Shown here: piece by piece, positions 1 to 6,279 of the stretch
How the letters are laid out: each line of letters starts with the position of its first letter
Numbering within the stretch: position 1 is the first letter of the stretch
Source of the DNA: an uncultured Leucothrix sp.
GTDB taxonomy: Bacteria; Pseudomonadota; Gammaproteobacteria; Thiotrichales; Thiotrichaceae
Reading direction: 5' to 3'
Length of the DNA stretch: 6,279 nt
Assembly (NCBI GenBank): GCA_938004025.1
Contig: CALKXC010000436.1
Span: forward strand, 1-6,279
The notes under the pieces: generated by a model
What the model was told of the DNA's origin: nothing
The model's input: the letters and a program-made list of their open reading frames with translations, nothing else
Databases searched by the model: none
Translations under genes and position numbers: made by a program

Positions 1-279
1 AACGCTCTGGATGGAAGTCGTTTATCGCTTATACCCATCGATATAAATGGCGATAAACAGTTTACCGTGGAAGATAATGTTGACTACAAGGGTCAAAGCA
101 CGATCATTTCCGGCGTTCAGCAACAGTCACTGGGTATGGTATTTGAGCCTCCAGCTATCATTAGTCATAACACGCGAATCGAAGGGAAATATCAGTCTGG
201 TACGGGGAGTAGTGCTCGTATGCTAAGGGAGTCAAATAGCCGTTTTACAGGGCGAATGTCGTGGAAAAAGCTAAGGTGA
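1..279 (+). CDS. C-terminal end of an unrecognised protein (5' truncated by the window)
   Basis: Frame 1 is open from the first base and ends at TGA, giving 92 residues that begin NALDGSRL and end MSWKKLR. The GTG at 67 is a possible start, but it has no Shine-Dalgarno sequence before it and the frame stays open upstream, so the gene most likely begins outside the window. The visible part is polar, rich in Ser, Gly, Gln and Ile/Val alternations that suggest beta structure. It has no Cys, no membrane segment and a basic C-terminal tail. I do not recognise a family and assign no function. A terminator-like hairpin follows the stop within a few bases, which supports this being a real gene end. 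It converges on the ABC transporter operon and is probably unrelated to it. Confidence 0.6.
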   Translation, partial: NALDGSRLSLIPIDINGDKQFTVEDNVDYKGQSTIISGVQQQSLGMVFEPPAIISHNTRIEGKYQSGTGSSARMLRESNSRFTGRMSWKKLR

Positions 280-283
280 GACG

Positions 284-326
284 GGCACCCTGCAACGCAT
301 TTCGTTTGCAGGGTGTTGCATTTTTT
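284..326 (+). terminator. Rho-independent terminator for the left-edge gene
   Basis: The arms CACCCTGCAA (286-295) and TTGCAGGGTG (306-315) are perfect complements. The stem can grow inward by AACG/CGTT pairing with one bulged T, and outward by two G-U pairs. Three bases later comes a run of six T (321-326). It starts a few bases after the TGA at 277-279. On the minus strand the same stem is followed by GCCCGTC rather than T, so as an intrinsic terminator it suits the plus-strand gene. It could still protect the 3' end of the converging ABC operon message, whose stop codon (333-335) lies just to the right. Confidence 0.8.
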
Positions 327-332
327 AAAAGC

Positions 333-2195
333 TTAAGCTTCAGCAGCATCCAGCGTCCGACGCGTATCCGCTTCAACCTCATTCAACTGGTCGAGCGTCA
401 AATGACAGCTAATCTCATGCCCATCATTCAACTTCAAGATCGGTGGTATCGTGGTATTACACGTTCCATCCATCGCCATAGGACAGCGGTTATAAAACGG
501 GCAACCGACGGAAGTCATCTCCACTCCACGCGAAATGCCAACGGCCATTTCACGCTTTTGCATGGTGTCTTCTAACCAACCAATGCGCATTTCTGGTACG
601 GAGCTGATCAGCAAGCGAGTATAAGGGTGGAAAGGGGGCACAAGCACTTCATCCGTAGGCCCTTGTTCTACTACACGGCCAGCGTAAAGCACGACAATCT
701 CGTCAGCGAATGACGCGACTGTCGACAAATCATGACTAATGAAGACAAATGACACGCCTGTTTTATCGCGAAGGTTAGTGAGTAGCTTAATGACATTGGC
801 GCCAACGATACTATCGAGTGCGGAGGTTACCTCATCACAAAGCAGGACTTCAGGCGTTGCTGCGAGAGATCTTGCAAGGTTGATGCGTTGCTTTTGACCA
901 CCAGACAGCTCCATCGGGTATCGACTCGCAAACTCAGGTGGCAGCTCAACCATCTCTAAAATTTCAGAAACTTTGGCGTGCTTCTCTTTACCTTTAAGCC
1001 CGTGATAAAACTCTAGCGGTCTACCGATAATATTGCCGATTAGCTGCTTAGGATTAAGCGCGGTGTCGGCCATCTGGAATACAAATTGCACCTTCTGCAG
1101 CTCTGAAAGCTTACGATCTTGCAGGCTGCCTTCAAGCTTTTCACCGTCTAAAATGATATCACCACGCGCTGCTGGCAGCATTCCTGCCATCACTCGCGCT
1201 AAGGTAGATTTACCACAGCCTGACTCACCGATAACCCCAACCACATGGCCATTTTTCACACTGACGTTTATGTCTTTAAGTATCGGGATTTTAGGCTCAC
1301 CATTTACATTTCCACCGTAACCTGCGGTGACTTCACGAACTTCTAAGTTATCGGTGTCACGATTGTGCTCTGCGCCCACATCGGTTCCTAAACCTGCGAT
1401 TGGCTTCGGTCTGACCGCCTCCATCAGGCGCTTGGTGTAAGCGTGCTGTGGCCGATTGATGATTTGATCAGCTGGCCCTTGCTCCATCACTTCACCGCTG
1501 TAAAGTACAACGATGTGGTCGGCTATTTGCGCTACCACCGCAAGATCATGTGTGACATAAATCGCCGCAGAGTTTTCTTCATGAATAACTTTCTTAAAGG
1601 CTTTCAAAACTTCAATCTGCGTGGTGACGTCTAGTGCTGTTGTTGGCTCGTCTAACACCATTAAATCGGGCTTGCCACACAAAGCCATGGCTGCCATTAA
1701 TCGCTGTAATTGCCCACCTGACACTTGATGAGGATAGCGATTACCAATTAACTGAGGGTCTGGTAACTCTAAAGCCTCGTAAAGCTCTTCGGCACGTTTA
1801 GTAGCGGCTTCCTGATCCAAAATACCGTGCAGCACTGCCGACTCAGTGACCTGCTCGCCAATGGTTAACGCAGGGTTGAAGGTTGCCGCCGCGCTTTGTG
1901 CGAGGTAGGCCACTTTGGCGCCACGAATTGAGCGCTGTTTGAGTGGATCCATCGACAGGAGATCGTCTCCCCTTAACTTCACTTCACCACCCGCGAAATG
2001 TAGTCCAGGTTTGGTGTAGGCTAGTGACGCCAGTGAAATTGTCGTTTTACCAGATCCTGACTCGCCGATCAGCGCAACCACTTCACCTTTATGAATATTA
2101 AAATCTACGCCTTTAACGATGGGTATTTCGACGCCCTCATCGCTTGTAGCACTGATACGCAGGTCTTTTACTTCAACTAATACTTCCTTTTCCAT
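333..2195 (-). CDS. Fused DppD-DppF-type ATPase of a peptide-family ABC importer
   Basis: A cytoplasmic ATPase of 620 residues with two complete nucleotide-binding domains, doing the work of separate DppD and DppF (or OppD and OppF) subunits. Domain 1 has Walker A GESGSGKT (44-51), Q-loop Gln100, signature VSGGQ (158-162), Walker B ending DE (182-183) and switch His216. Domain 2 has Walker A GESGCGKS (323-330), Q-loop Gln374, signature LSGGQ (430-434), Walker B LLCDE (451-455) and His488. All catalytic elements are intact in both halves, so both sites should be competent. After domain 2 comes the oligopeptide-transporter C-terminal extension, with four Cys at 565, 571, 579 and 597; domain 1 has only a short, Cys-free version (HAYTKRLMEAVRP). 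The ATG has a strong GGGAGGA six bases or so upstream, and the gene begins 12 bases after the DppC-type permease stop. It is the last gene of the operon. Family membership is certain; the transported ligand is not known. Confidence 0.95.
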   Translation of the reverse strand: MEKEVLVEVKDLRISATSDEGVEIPIVKGVDFNIHKGEVVALIGESGSGKTTISLASLAYTKPGLHFAGGEVKLRGDDLLSMDPLKQRSIRGAKVAYLAQSAAATFNPALTIGEQVTESAVLHGILDQEAATKRAEELYEALELPDPQLIGNRYPHQVSGGQLQRLMAAMALCGKPDLMVLDEPTTALDVTTQIEVLKAFKKVIHEENSAAIYVTHDLAVVAQIADHIVVLYSGEVMEQGPADQIINRPQHAYTKRLMEAVRPKPIAGLGTDVGAEHNRDTDNLEVREVTAGYGGNVNGEPKIPILKDINVSVKNGHVVGVIGESGCGKSTLARVMAGMLPAARGDIILDGEKLEGSLQDRKLSELQKVQFVFQMADTALNPKQLIGNIIGRPLEFYHGLKGKEKHAKVSEILEMVELPPEFASRYPMELSGGQKQRINLARSLAATPEVLLCDEVTSALDSIVGANVIKLLTNLRDKTGVSFVFISHDLSTVASFADEIVVLYAGRVVEQGPTDEVLVPPFHPYTRLLISSVPEMRIGWLEDTMQKREMAVGISRGVEMTSVGCPFYNRCPMAMDGTCNTTIPPILKLNDGHEISCHLTLDQLNEVEADTRRTLDAAEA

Positions 2196-2207
2196 GACAA
2201 TCCTCCC

Positions 2208-3152
2208 TTAGATCATTTTCTTAGCGAGACTTCCACCAGACTTGGCAGAGATGTCATCGACAATCAGGTTAATCGCAATGGTAAAGGATGCAATCGCTAA
2301 TGCAGGCCAGATAGCAGCGTAAGAGGTCACGGTGTTTCCATCTAAATCGATACCACCACTGAGCCCTGCTAGGTTTTCACGAACCATGCTGCCCCAATCC
2401 GATGCGGGAGGCTGGATGCCTAACCCTAGGAAGCTCAAACTGGAAATAAACAACACGACAAACACTAAACGCAAACCAAAGTCAGTGGCTAGCGGCATGA
2501 TGGCATTGGGTAAAACTTCTGATTTAATAATCCACCAGATGCGCTCTCCACGAGCATGTGCCGCTTCAACAAAGTCTTGCACCATAATGTCTTGTGCAAG
2601 TGCGCGGGCTATTCGAAACACGGAGGTTGCGTAGATTACCCCAGCCAAACCAATCAGTATTGGAACGGATGAGCCTAACGCTGCAATCACAATCAAGCCC
2701 AGCATAATCGAGGGGAGCGCGAGAATGGCATCGTTGATCCGACTGATAATCATATCAATCCACCCTCCTTTGACTGCCGCTAAAATACCTAGCGTGATTC
2801 CCATGGAGTAAGCCAATAAGGTGGCCAACAGTGCAATACCAATGGTATTCCGAGCGCCATAAAGCACCCGTGATAGCGTGTCCCTTCCCAGATGATCCGT
2901 GCCCAAATAAAAGGACCCGTACTCATTATCGTGGGCAACCATAAAGCTGTCGTCACCGTCCATATCCATCTCATGATGCGGCGATATCGAAGGCCCTATG
3001 GCCACGATTACTAACCAAAAAATAACGACTAAACTGGCTAGTTTACCCACCCAAGAGAGTTTTAACTTTCGCTTCGGCGGTGCATCCGGTAACTCTGCAA
3101 ATGCATCCAGTTTGGCGAGAATTTCATCTTCATTTTTTATTACTTCACTCAT
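2208..3152 (-). CDS. DppC/OppC-type ABC importer permease
   Basis: Inner-membrane permease of 314 residues, usual length for the family, and one half of the transport channel. A cytoplasmic N-terminus of about 35 mostly polar residues precedes the first membrane helix (about 38-55). A periplasmic segment then carries LGTDHLGRD (83-91), the hallmark of DppC/OppC proteins. Further hydrophobic helices lie near 100-125, 142-158, 160-176, 226-246 and 280-298. The cytoplasmic coupling loop that docks on the ATPase is the EAA motif at 196-216 (EAAHARGER...LPN). The ATG at 3150-3152 has GGCGGAG about eight bases upstream, supporting this start. It begins 16 bases after the DppB-type permease stop and ends 12 bases before the ATPase start, so it is tightly coupled to both. 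The acidic stretch at 61-68 (EMDMDGDD), between helix 1 and the hallmark motif, is presumably periplasmic. Confidence 0.95.
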   Translation of the reverse strand: MSEVIKNEDEILAKLDAFAELPDAPPKRKLKLSWVGKLASLVVIFWLVIVAIGPSISPHHEMDMDGDDSFMVAHDNEYGSFYLGTDHLGRDTLSRVLYGARNTIGIALLATLLAYSMGITLGILAAVKGGWIDMIISRINDAILALPSIMLGLIVIAALGSSVPILIGLAGVIYATSVFRIARALAQDIMVQDFVEAAHARGERIWWIIKSEVLPNAIMPLATDFGLRLVFVVLFISSLSFLGLGIQPPASDWGSMVRENLAGLSGGIDLDGNTVTSYAAIWPALAIASFTIAINLIVDDISAKSGGSLAKKMI

Positions 3153-3168
3153 ATCCGTATCTCCGCCG

Positions 3169-4119
3169 TTATTTCGGGTGTCTTAATCGTGGATTAGACA
3201 GAATCGATGCGATATCAGCTAACAAGATCAATATCACATAGACTGCACAGAAAATCATCGCACAAGCTTGTACCAGCGGTAGGTCGCGGGTTTGCACGCC
3301 GTCGATCATCAACTTGGCTAAGCCGGGATAAGAGAAAATCGTTTCTACGATCACCACGCCACTGACAAGATAAGCGAGGTTAAGCGCTATAACGTTGACG
3401 ATAGGGCCAATTGCGTTATAAAGCGCGTGACGTAAGATAATGCGCTTACGCGGAACACCTTTTAGAATCGCCATTTCGATGTATGGCGAACTCATGACAT
3501 TTAGAATACCGGCACGCGTCATTCGTATCATCTGAGCGGAAACAACAATCACCAAAGTGATCATCGGCATCGCCATTGCTTTTAGCAACTCGGACCAATT
3601 CTCGTTACCCGTCAAGTAAAGCGTTGCAGGTAACCACTTTAGTTTAACGGCAAAAATTAACACCATAATCGTGGCGATAAAAAACTCGGGCACTGAGATA
3701 GTACTTAATGTACCAAAGGTCACAATGCGATCGAGTCGAGTACCTGGGTGCATAGCAGCCCAAAGCCCTAAGACGATTGAGATAGGTATTGATATTAGGG
3801 AGACCATTCCCGCCATTATCAAGGTATTCCAAATACGGCTATCGATAAGGCTTGATATCGAGGCACCACCGGCTTTAGAAATACCAAGATCACCACTGGC
3901 CAAGTTCCCCAGCCAACTGAAATATCGGATGTACCAGGGTTGATCCATGCCAAGCTCTGCTCGCAGCGCAGCTAACGTTTCAGGTGTCGCGGATTGACCA
4001 AGGATAATATCCGCCACGTCGCCAGGTAAAATGCTGGTGATGACAAATACAATCACTGAAACTACAAACAACGTCGCGATACCAATACCGAGTCGTTGTA
4101 AAACCATTCGCATCATCAT
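3169..4119 (-). CDS. DppB/OppB-type ABC importer permease
   Basis: Inner-membrane permease of 316 residues, typical for DppB/OppB, pairing with the DppC-type protein encoded just downstream. The first helix (about 9-31) is followed by the characteristic periplasmic part with LPGD (31-34), ELGMDQPWYIRY (55-66) and GDLGIS (76-81). More helices lie near 99-121, 133-158, 184-198, 237-258 and 282-305. The motif SVPEFF (142-147) and the segment VKLKWLPA (158-165) fit the family. The EAA coupling loop is at 213-236 (YIEMAILKGVPRKR...). The chosen ATG at 4117-4119 is the first of three consecutive ATG codons; AAAGGAG lies about 11 bases upstream of it, slightly long, so the second or third ATG is less likely. 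The preceding small gene ends 33 bases upstream. Substrate is not deducible from this subunit. Confidence 0.95.
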   Translation of the reverse strand: MMMRMVLQRLGIGIATLFVVSVIVFVITSILPGDVADIILGQSATPETLAALRAELGMDQPWYIRYFSWLGNLASGDLGISKAGGASISSLIDSRIWNTLIMAGMVSLISIPISIVLGLWAAMHPGTRLDRIVTFGTLSTISVPEFFIATIMVLIFAVKLKWLPATLYLTGNENWSELLKAMAMPMITLVIVVSAQMIRMTRAGILNVMSSPYIEMAILKGVPRKRIILRHALYNAIGPIVNVIALNLAYLVSGVVIVETIFSYPGLAKLMIDGVQTRDLPLVQACAMIFCAVYVILILLADIASILSNPRLRHPK

Positions 4120-4152
4120 GGAATAGTTATCTCCTTTATTATTAACCTGGTT

Positions 4153-4608
4153 TTATTCGCCCTTGATTTGAGCTTTTGCTACTTCAATTTTCTTCATGAC
4201 ATGGTCCGGCAGCCCCTTATAATCCCTGCCAAACTGCCATAAAAATTGTTCGTACATGCCGTTATCAAACATAAAACCCGCTTCGGTAATCGACTCATCT
4301 CGCTCTTCACGTATGCGCGTTTGCAATGCACCAATATCGATTGATTCTGCAACCTTTACATCTGAAATGATCTTGATGGGAGTTAAAGCCTCTAGAATTA
4401 CTTTTGCCTCTGTCCAATACTCGGTAAATCCACCTTTACCAAACGATCGAGTAATCGTTTCATCATCATCTAATGTGATTTCTACAAACGGCTGGCGAAA
4501 CAATGGACTACTGGCACGTACACTACTGATTGACTGCGCACGAGGCGGCCAACTGACGAGTTCATCGATGATTGGATTATCTGTGAACTGATCCAAAGTA
4601 TGGTTCAT
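4153..4608 (-). CDS. Uncharacterised 151-residue protein encoded inside the transporter operon
   Basis: I do not recognise a family. The product is hydrophilic, has no signal peptide, no membrane helix and no Cys, so it is probably cytoplasmic. The N-terminal 40 residues look irregular (DELVSWPPRAQS). Residues 41-90 have a strand-like pattern (FVEITLDDD, ITRSFGKGG, KIISDVKVAESI). The C-terminal half is charged and likely helical (LQTRIREERDESI at 96-108, DHVMKKIEVAKAQIKG at 135-150), around an aromatic patch (MYEQFLWQFGRDY at 118-130). The ATG at 4606-4608 lacks a clear Shine-Dalgarno sequence, unlike the genes after it. An in-frame stop lies 12 codons upstream with no other start between, so this start is the only reasonable one. 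The same interval has an overlapping plus-strand open frame of about 111 codons, but this frame continues the operon's strand and spacing (33 bases before the permease). It could be an accessory or regulatory factor for the transporter, or a substrate-handling protein; this is speculation. Confidence 0.75.
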   Translation of the reverse strand: MNHTLDQFTDNPIIDELVSWPPRAQSISSVRASSPLFRQPFVEITLDDDETITRSFGKGGFTEYWTEAKVILEALTPIKIISDVKVAESIDIGALQTRIREERDESITEAGFMFDNGMYEQFLWQFGRDYKGLPDHVMKKIEVAKAQIKGE

Positions 4609-4691
4609 AGTTGAAGGTAGCCCAGTGCTAAGCGACTTTTGTCAGTTAGACTTTTTAGAGGGGTGTAAGGTATACGGCAAGTTGAGCTAGT

Positions 4692-4722
4692 CACTGAGGT
4701 GCAGAAGTACTGCACCTCAGTG
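4692..4722 (-). other. Intercistronic stem-loop after the binding-protein gene
   Basis: The arms CACTGAGGTGCAG (4692-4704) and CTGCACCTCAGTG (4710-4722) are perfect 13-bp complements around a five-base loop. The structure lies about 32 bases past the stop of the solute-binding protein gene. Downstream on the minus strand the sequence reads ACTAGCTCAAC, with no T-run, so it does not look like a standard intrinsic terminator. In other importer operons, such as mal, stem-loops placed after the binding-protein gene stabilise that part of the message and lower expression of the membrane components. The same role is inferred here. A leaky or factor-dependent terminator is the alternative. Confidence 0.7.
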
Positions 4723-4754
4723 CTTTACTCAGTTTTAGCGATGGATTCTAGCGA

Positions 4755-6279
4755 TTAAGCCATCCAAACGAACTCAGGCCACTCACAACCACCTACCTGT
4801 CCTAACGGTACGTTCGGAATACCCATGATGTTTTTAGCAACACCATCATTGATATTTGAGAACGCAGGAATAACCATTCCAGAACCGTTATGAACCAATG
4901 TCTGCATTTCACAATACATCGCGTGGCGCTTGTCTGGATCTAGCTCAGATAGTGATGCCGTTAGTAGCTCGCCCATGCGCTTGTTATTCCAGAACGTGTC
5001 GTTCCACTTAGCACCTGGTGCAAACTGGATGGCCAACTGTGAGTTCGCTGTAGGACGCATGTTCCAAGTAACCACATTTACTGGCTCCTTCATCCAAACC
5101 GCTCCCCAGTAACCATCGTTAGGCACTTTCTTCAGCTTAAGGTCAAAGCCAATTTTAGCGGCATTCGCTTGAGCCAATAAGCAAGTATCTTCGATTCCTG
5201 AAGTAACTGGCGCTACAAATATTTCTGCACCGTCTACACCCGCTTTCTTGAAATGGAACTTAGCTTTGTCTAAGTCAAATTCACGCTGGGGTAGTTCAGA
5301 GCAGAAGTCAGCACCGTGTGCTGAAGAAATAGGTGTATCGTTACCGATCGAACCTTTTCCTTTAAGAATACGCTTTACGATACGCTCACGATCTTGAAGG
5401 AACTGCATGCCTTTAACGAAGTCATCGTTTTCGCCCGGTGCAGAGTTCTTCAGGCAGCAAATACCTAGCTGAAGTGCTGCAGGGATAGACGATAGGTTGA
5501 CGTTGTCCGCTGAATCAATCTGGCGGAATGCCTTAGGCTCGATGTTAGATGCTATCTGTACGTCGCCTGAAATCAGTGCGTTAACACGTGCAACAGGATC
5601 TGTAATCGCTGTTAACTCAATCGCATCAAGGTTTGCACCTTCACGCCAGTAGTTTTCATTACGCTTGTGAACTGACTTTACGCCAGGCTCAAACGACTCG
5701 CTGGTAAACGGACCTGTTCCATTCCAGTCGCCTGTAGAGTCCGCTTTGATTACCTTGTTTTGGAATAATCCTAACAAAATCGGTAAGTCAGCATTTGGAC
5801 CATTTAGAATGGCTTTAACTTCCATTGGACCAGACTTTTTCCATTCCTTTACAGAGCTCATAACCGATTTAATAACCGATGTAGACTTCTCACCTAGATG
5901 GCGATTCATACTGTAAACAACATCTTCTGGAGTTAGATCAGAACCGTCGTGAAACTTAACCCCTTTGCGAATGGTGAATGTCCACTCCGACGCATCTGAG
6001 TTCGGTGTCCATTCTGTAGCCAGTTCAGGCATTGGGGTGATGTTTTCGCCAAGCTGTACTAAGCCGTTGTAAACGGCACGGCCACGGCTGTAGTCGATGT
6101 TTGAAGTGAAGAGTCTTGGATCAACTTTATCGTCTGGTCCGTGTAGGTTAGAAGCATAGCGAAGCGTGCCACCCTTCTTTGGCTCTGCGGCCATTGCAAC
6201 TTTAGCGTCTAGCAGTAAGCTTTTAGCGGCGACTAGCGAAACACCAGTCATCAATGACAGCTTCATCATCTCGCGACGA
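4755..6279 (-). CDS. Periplasmic solute-binding protein, family 5 (peptide/nickel type), 5' truncated
   Basis: Captures the importer's ligand in the periplasm and delivers it to the permeases. The visible frame runs to the right edge of the window. From the ATG at 6269 it has 504 residues, but three more codons (Arg-Arg-Glu) precede that ATG and the true start is outside. Residues below count from that ATG. The signal region is 1-27. The mature protein starts around AEPKKGGTLRYA, a classic family 5 opening. ATEWTPNSDASEWTFTIRKG followed by VKFHDG (103-108) and LTPEDVVYS (112-120) form the family signature. GTGPF (184-188), NENYWREGANLD (204-215), DRERIVKRILKGKGSIGND (293-311) and LPQREFDLDKAK (326-337) are further family landmarks. 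The C-terminus EFVWMA is close to the normal end of the family. Six Cys are present (271, 272, 323, 363, 453, 495), and there is no lipobox, so it should be soluble in the periplasm. The ligand could be a peptide, an opine or another small compound; it cannot be told from sequence. Confidence 0.93.
   Translation of the reverse strand, partial: RREMMKLSLMTGVSLVAAKSLLLDAKVAMAAEPKKGGTLRYASNLHGPDDKVDPRLFTSNIDYSRGRAVYNGLVQLGENITPMPELATEWTPNSDASEWTFTIRKGVKFHDGSDLTPEDVVYSMNRHLGEKSTSVIKSVMSSVKEWKKSGPMEVKAILNGPNADLPILLGLFQNKVIKADSTGDWNGTGPFTSESFEPGVKSVHKRNENYWREGANLDAIELTAITDPVARVNALISGDVQIASNIEPKAFRQIDSADNVNLSSIPAALQLGICCLKNSAPGENDDFVKGMQFLQDRERIVKRILKGKGSIGNDTPISSAHGADFCSELPQREFDLDKAKFHFKKAGVDGAEIFVAPVTSGIEDTCLLAQANAAKIGFDLKLKKVPNDGYWGAVWMKEPVNVVTWNMRPTANSQLAIQFAPGAKWNDTFWNNKRMGELLTASLSELDPDKRHAMYCEMQTLVHNGSGMVIPAFSNINDGVAKNIMGIPNVPLGQVGGCEWPEFVWMA
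6189..6279 (-). other. Probable twin-arginine (Tat) signal peptide of the binding protein, N-terminus missing
   Basis: Reading left from the window edge, the codons CGT CGC GAG ATG ATG AAG give Arg-Arg-Glu-Met-Met-Lys, matching the Tat pattern R-R-x-hydrophobic-hydrophobic-K. The partial codon before them ends in T, compatible with the usual Ser or Thr but not proof of it. A mildly hydrophobic stretch (LSLMTGVSLVAA, then KSLLL) with a Lys in its middle follows, which suits Tat better than Sec. An AMA-A cleavage site follows (after residue 27 counted from the ATG at 6269). Starting translation at 6269 would remove the paired arginines and leave only one Lys in the n-region. Confidence 0.72.

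Noticed and set aside
329..340. Perfect palindrome AAGCTTAAGCTT over the ATPase stop codon
   Set aside because: It has no loop, so it cannot form a useful hairpin, and a 12-bp palindrome of two repeated restriction-like sites can arise by chance; no partner copy was noticed.
261..575. Plus-strand open frame of 104 codons across the end of the ATPase gene
   Set aside because: It runs through the terminator hairpin and antisense to the conserved end of the ATPase gene; the translation looks like no protein family and has no Shine-Dalgarno sequence.
1033..1320. Plus-strand open frame of 95 codons antisense to the second ATPase domain
   Set aside because: The opposite strand encodes invariant ABC motifs here, which accounts for the open frame; no start signal is seen.
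2789..2974. Alternative minus-strand frame of 61 codons inside the DppC-type gene
   Set aside because: It lies within a conserved part of the permease (the GTDHLGRD region) in another frame and shows no independent coding signs.
4256..4591. Plus-strand open frame of 111 codons opposite the small unknown gene
   Set aside because: It is almost wholly contained within the minus-strand frame. The minus-strand frame is longer, shares the operon's orientation and spacing, and has a more protein-like pattern of strands and helices.

Overview
The window comes from a bacterium with moderate to lowish GC. The Gram-negative cell plan is inferred from an exported periplasmic binding protein that has no lipobox. 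The codon style and protein flavour resemble a gammaproteobacterium, perhaps Vibrionales. That placement is an impression from reading, not the result of a search.

Almost all of the window is one leftward (minus-strand) operon for a peptide/nickel-family (Dpp/Opp-type) ABC importer. Read in the direction of transcription it holds: a family 5 solute-binding protein (6279 to 4755, 5' end beyond the window); a 146-base gap with a perfect 13-bp stem-loop; an unrecognised 151-residue cytoplasmic protein (4608 to 4153); a DppB-type permease (4119 to 3169); a DppC-type permease (3152 to 2208); and one 620-residue polypeptide carrying both ATPase domains (2195 to 333). The last three genes are 16 and 12 bases apart and each has a recognisable Shine-Dalgarno sequence, so they are almost certainly co-transcribed.

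Together the parts make a complete importer. The binding protein captures the ligand in the periplasm, the two permeases form the membrane channel, and the fused DppD/DppF-like protein supplies both nucleotide-binding sites. The ligand cannot be read from the sequence. The binding protein keeps a twin-arginine just upstream of its first in-window ATG, so it is probably exported folded by the Tat system and its true start lies off the right edge.

At the left edge the last 92 codons of an unrecognised plus-strand gene converge on the operon. A hairpin followed by a T-run between the two stop codons ends the plus-strand transcript. No tRNA, rRNA, mobile element, CRISPR array or riboswitch was seen. 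The operon's promoter is not visible; it is presumably to the right of the window. Apart from the small unknown gene, the content is ordinary for an ABC importer locus.
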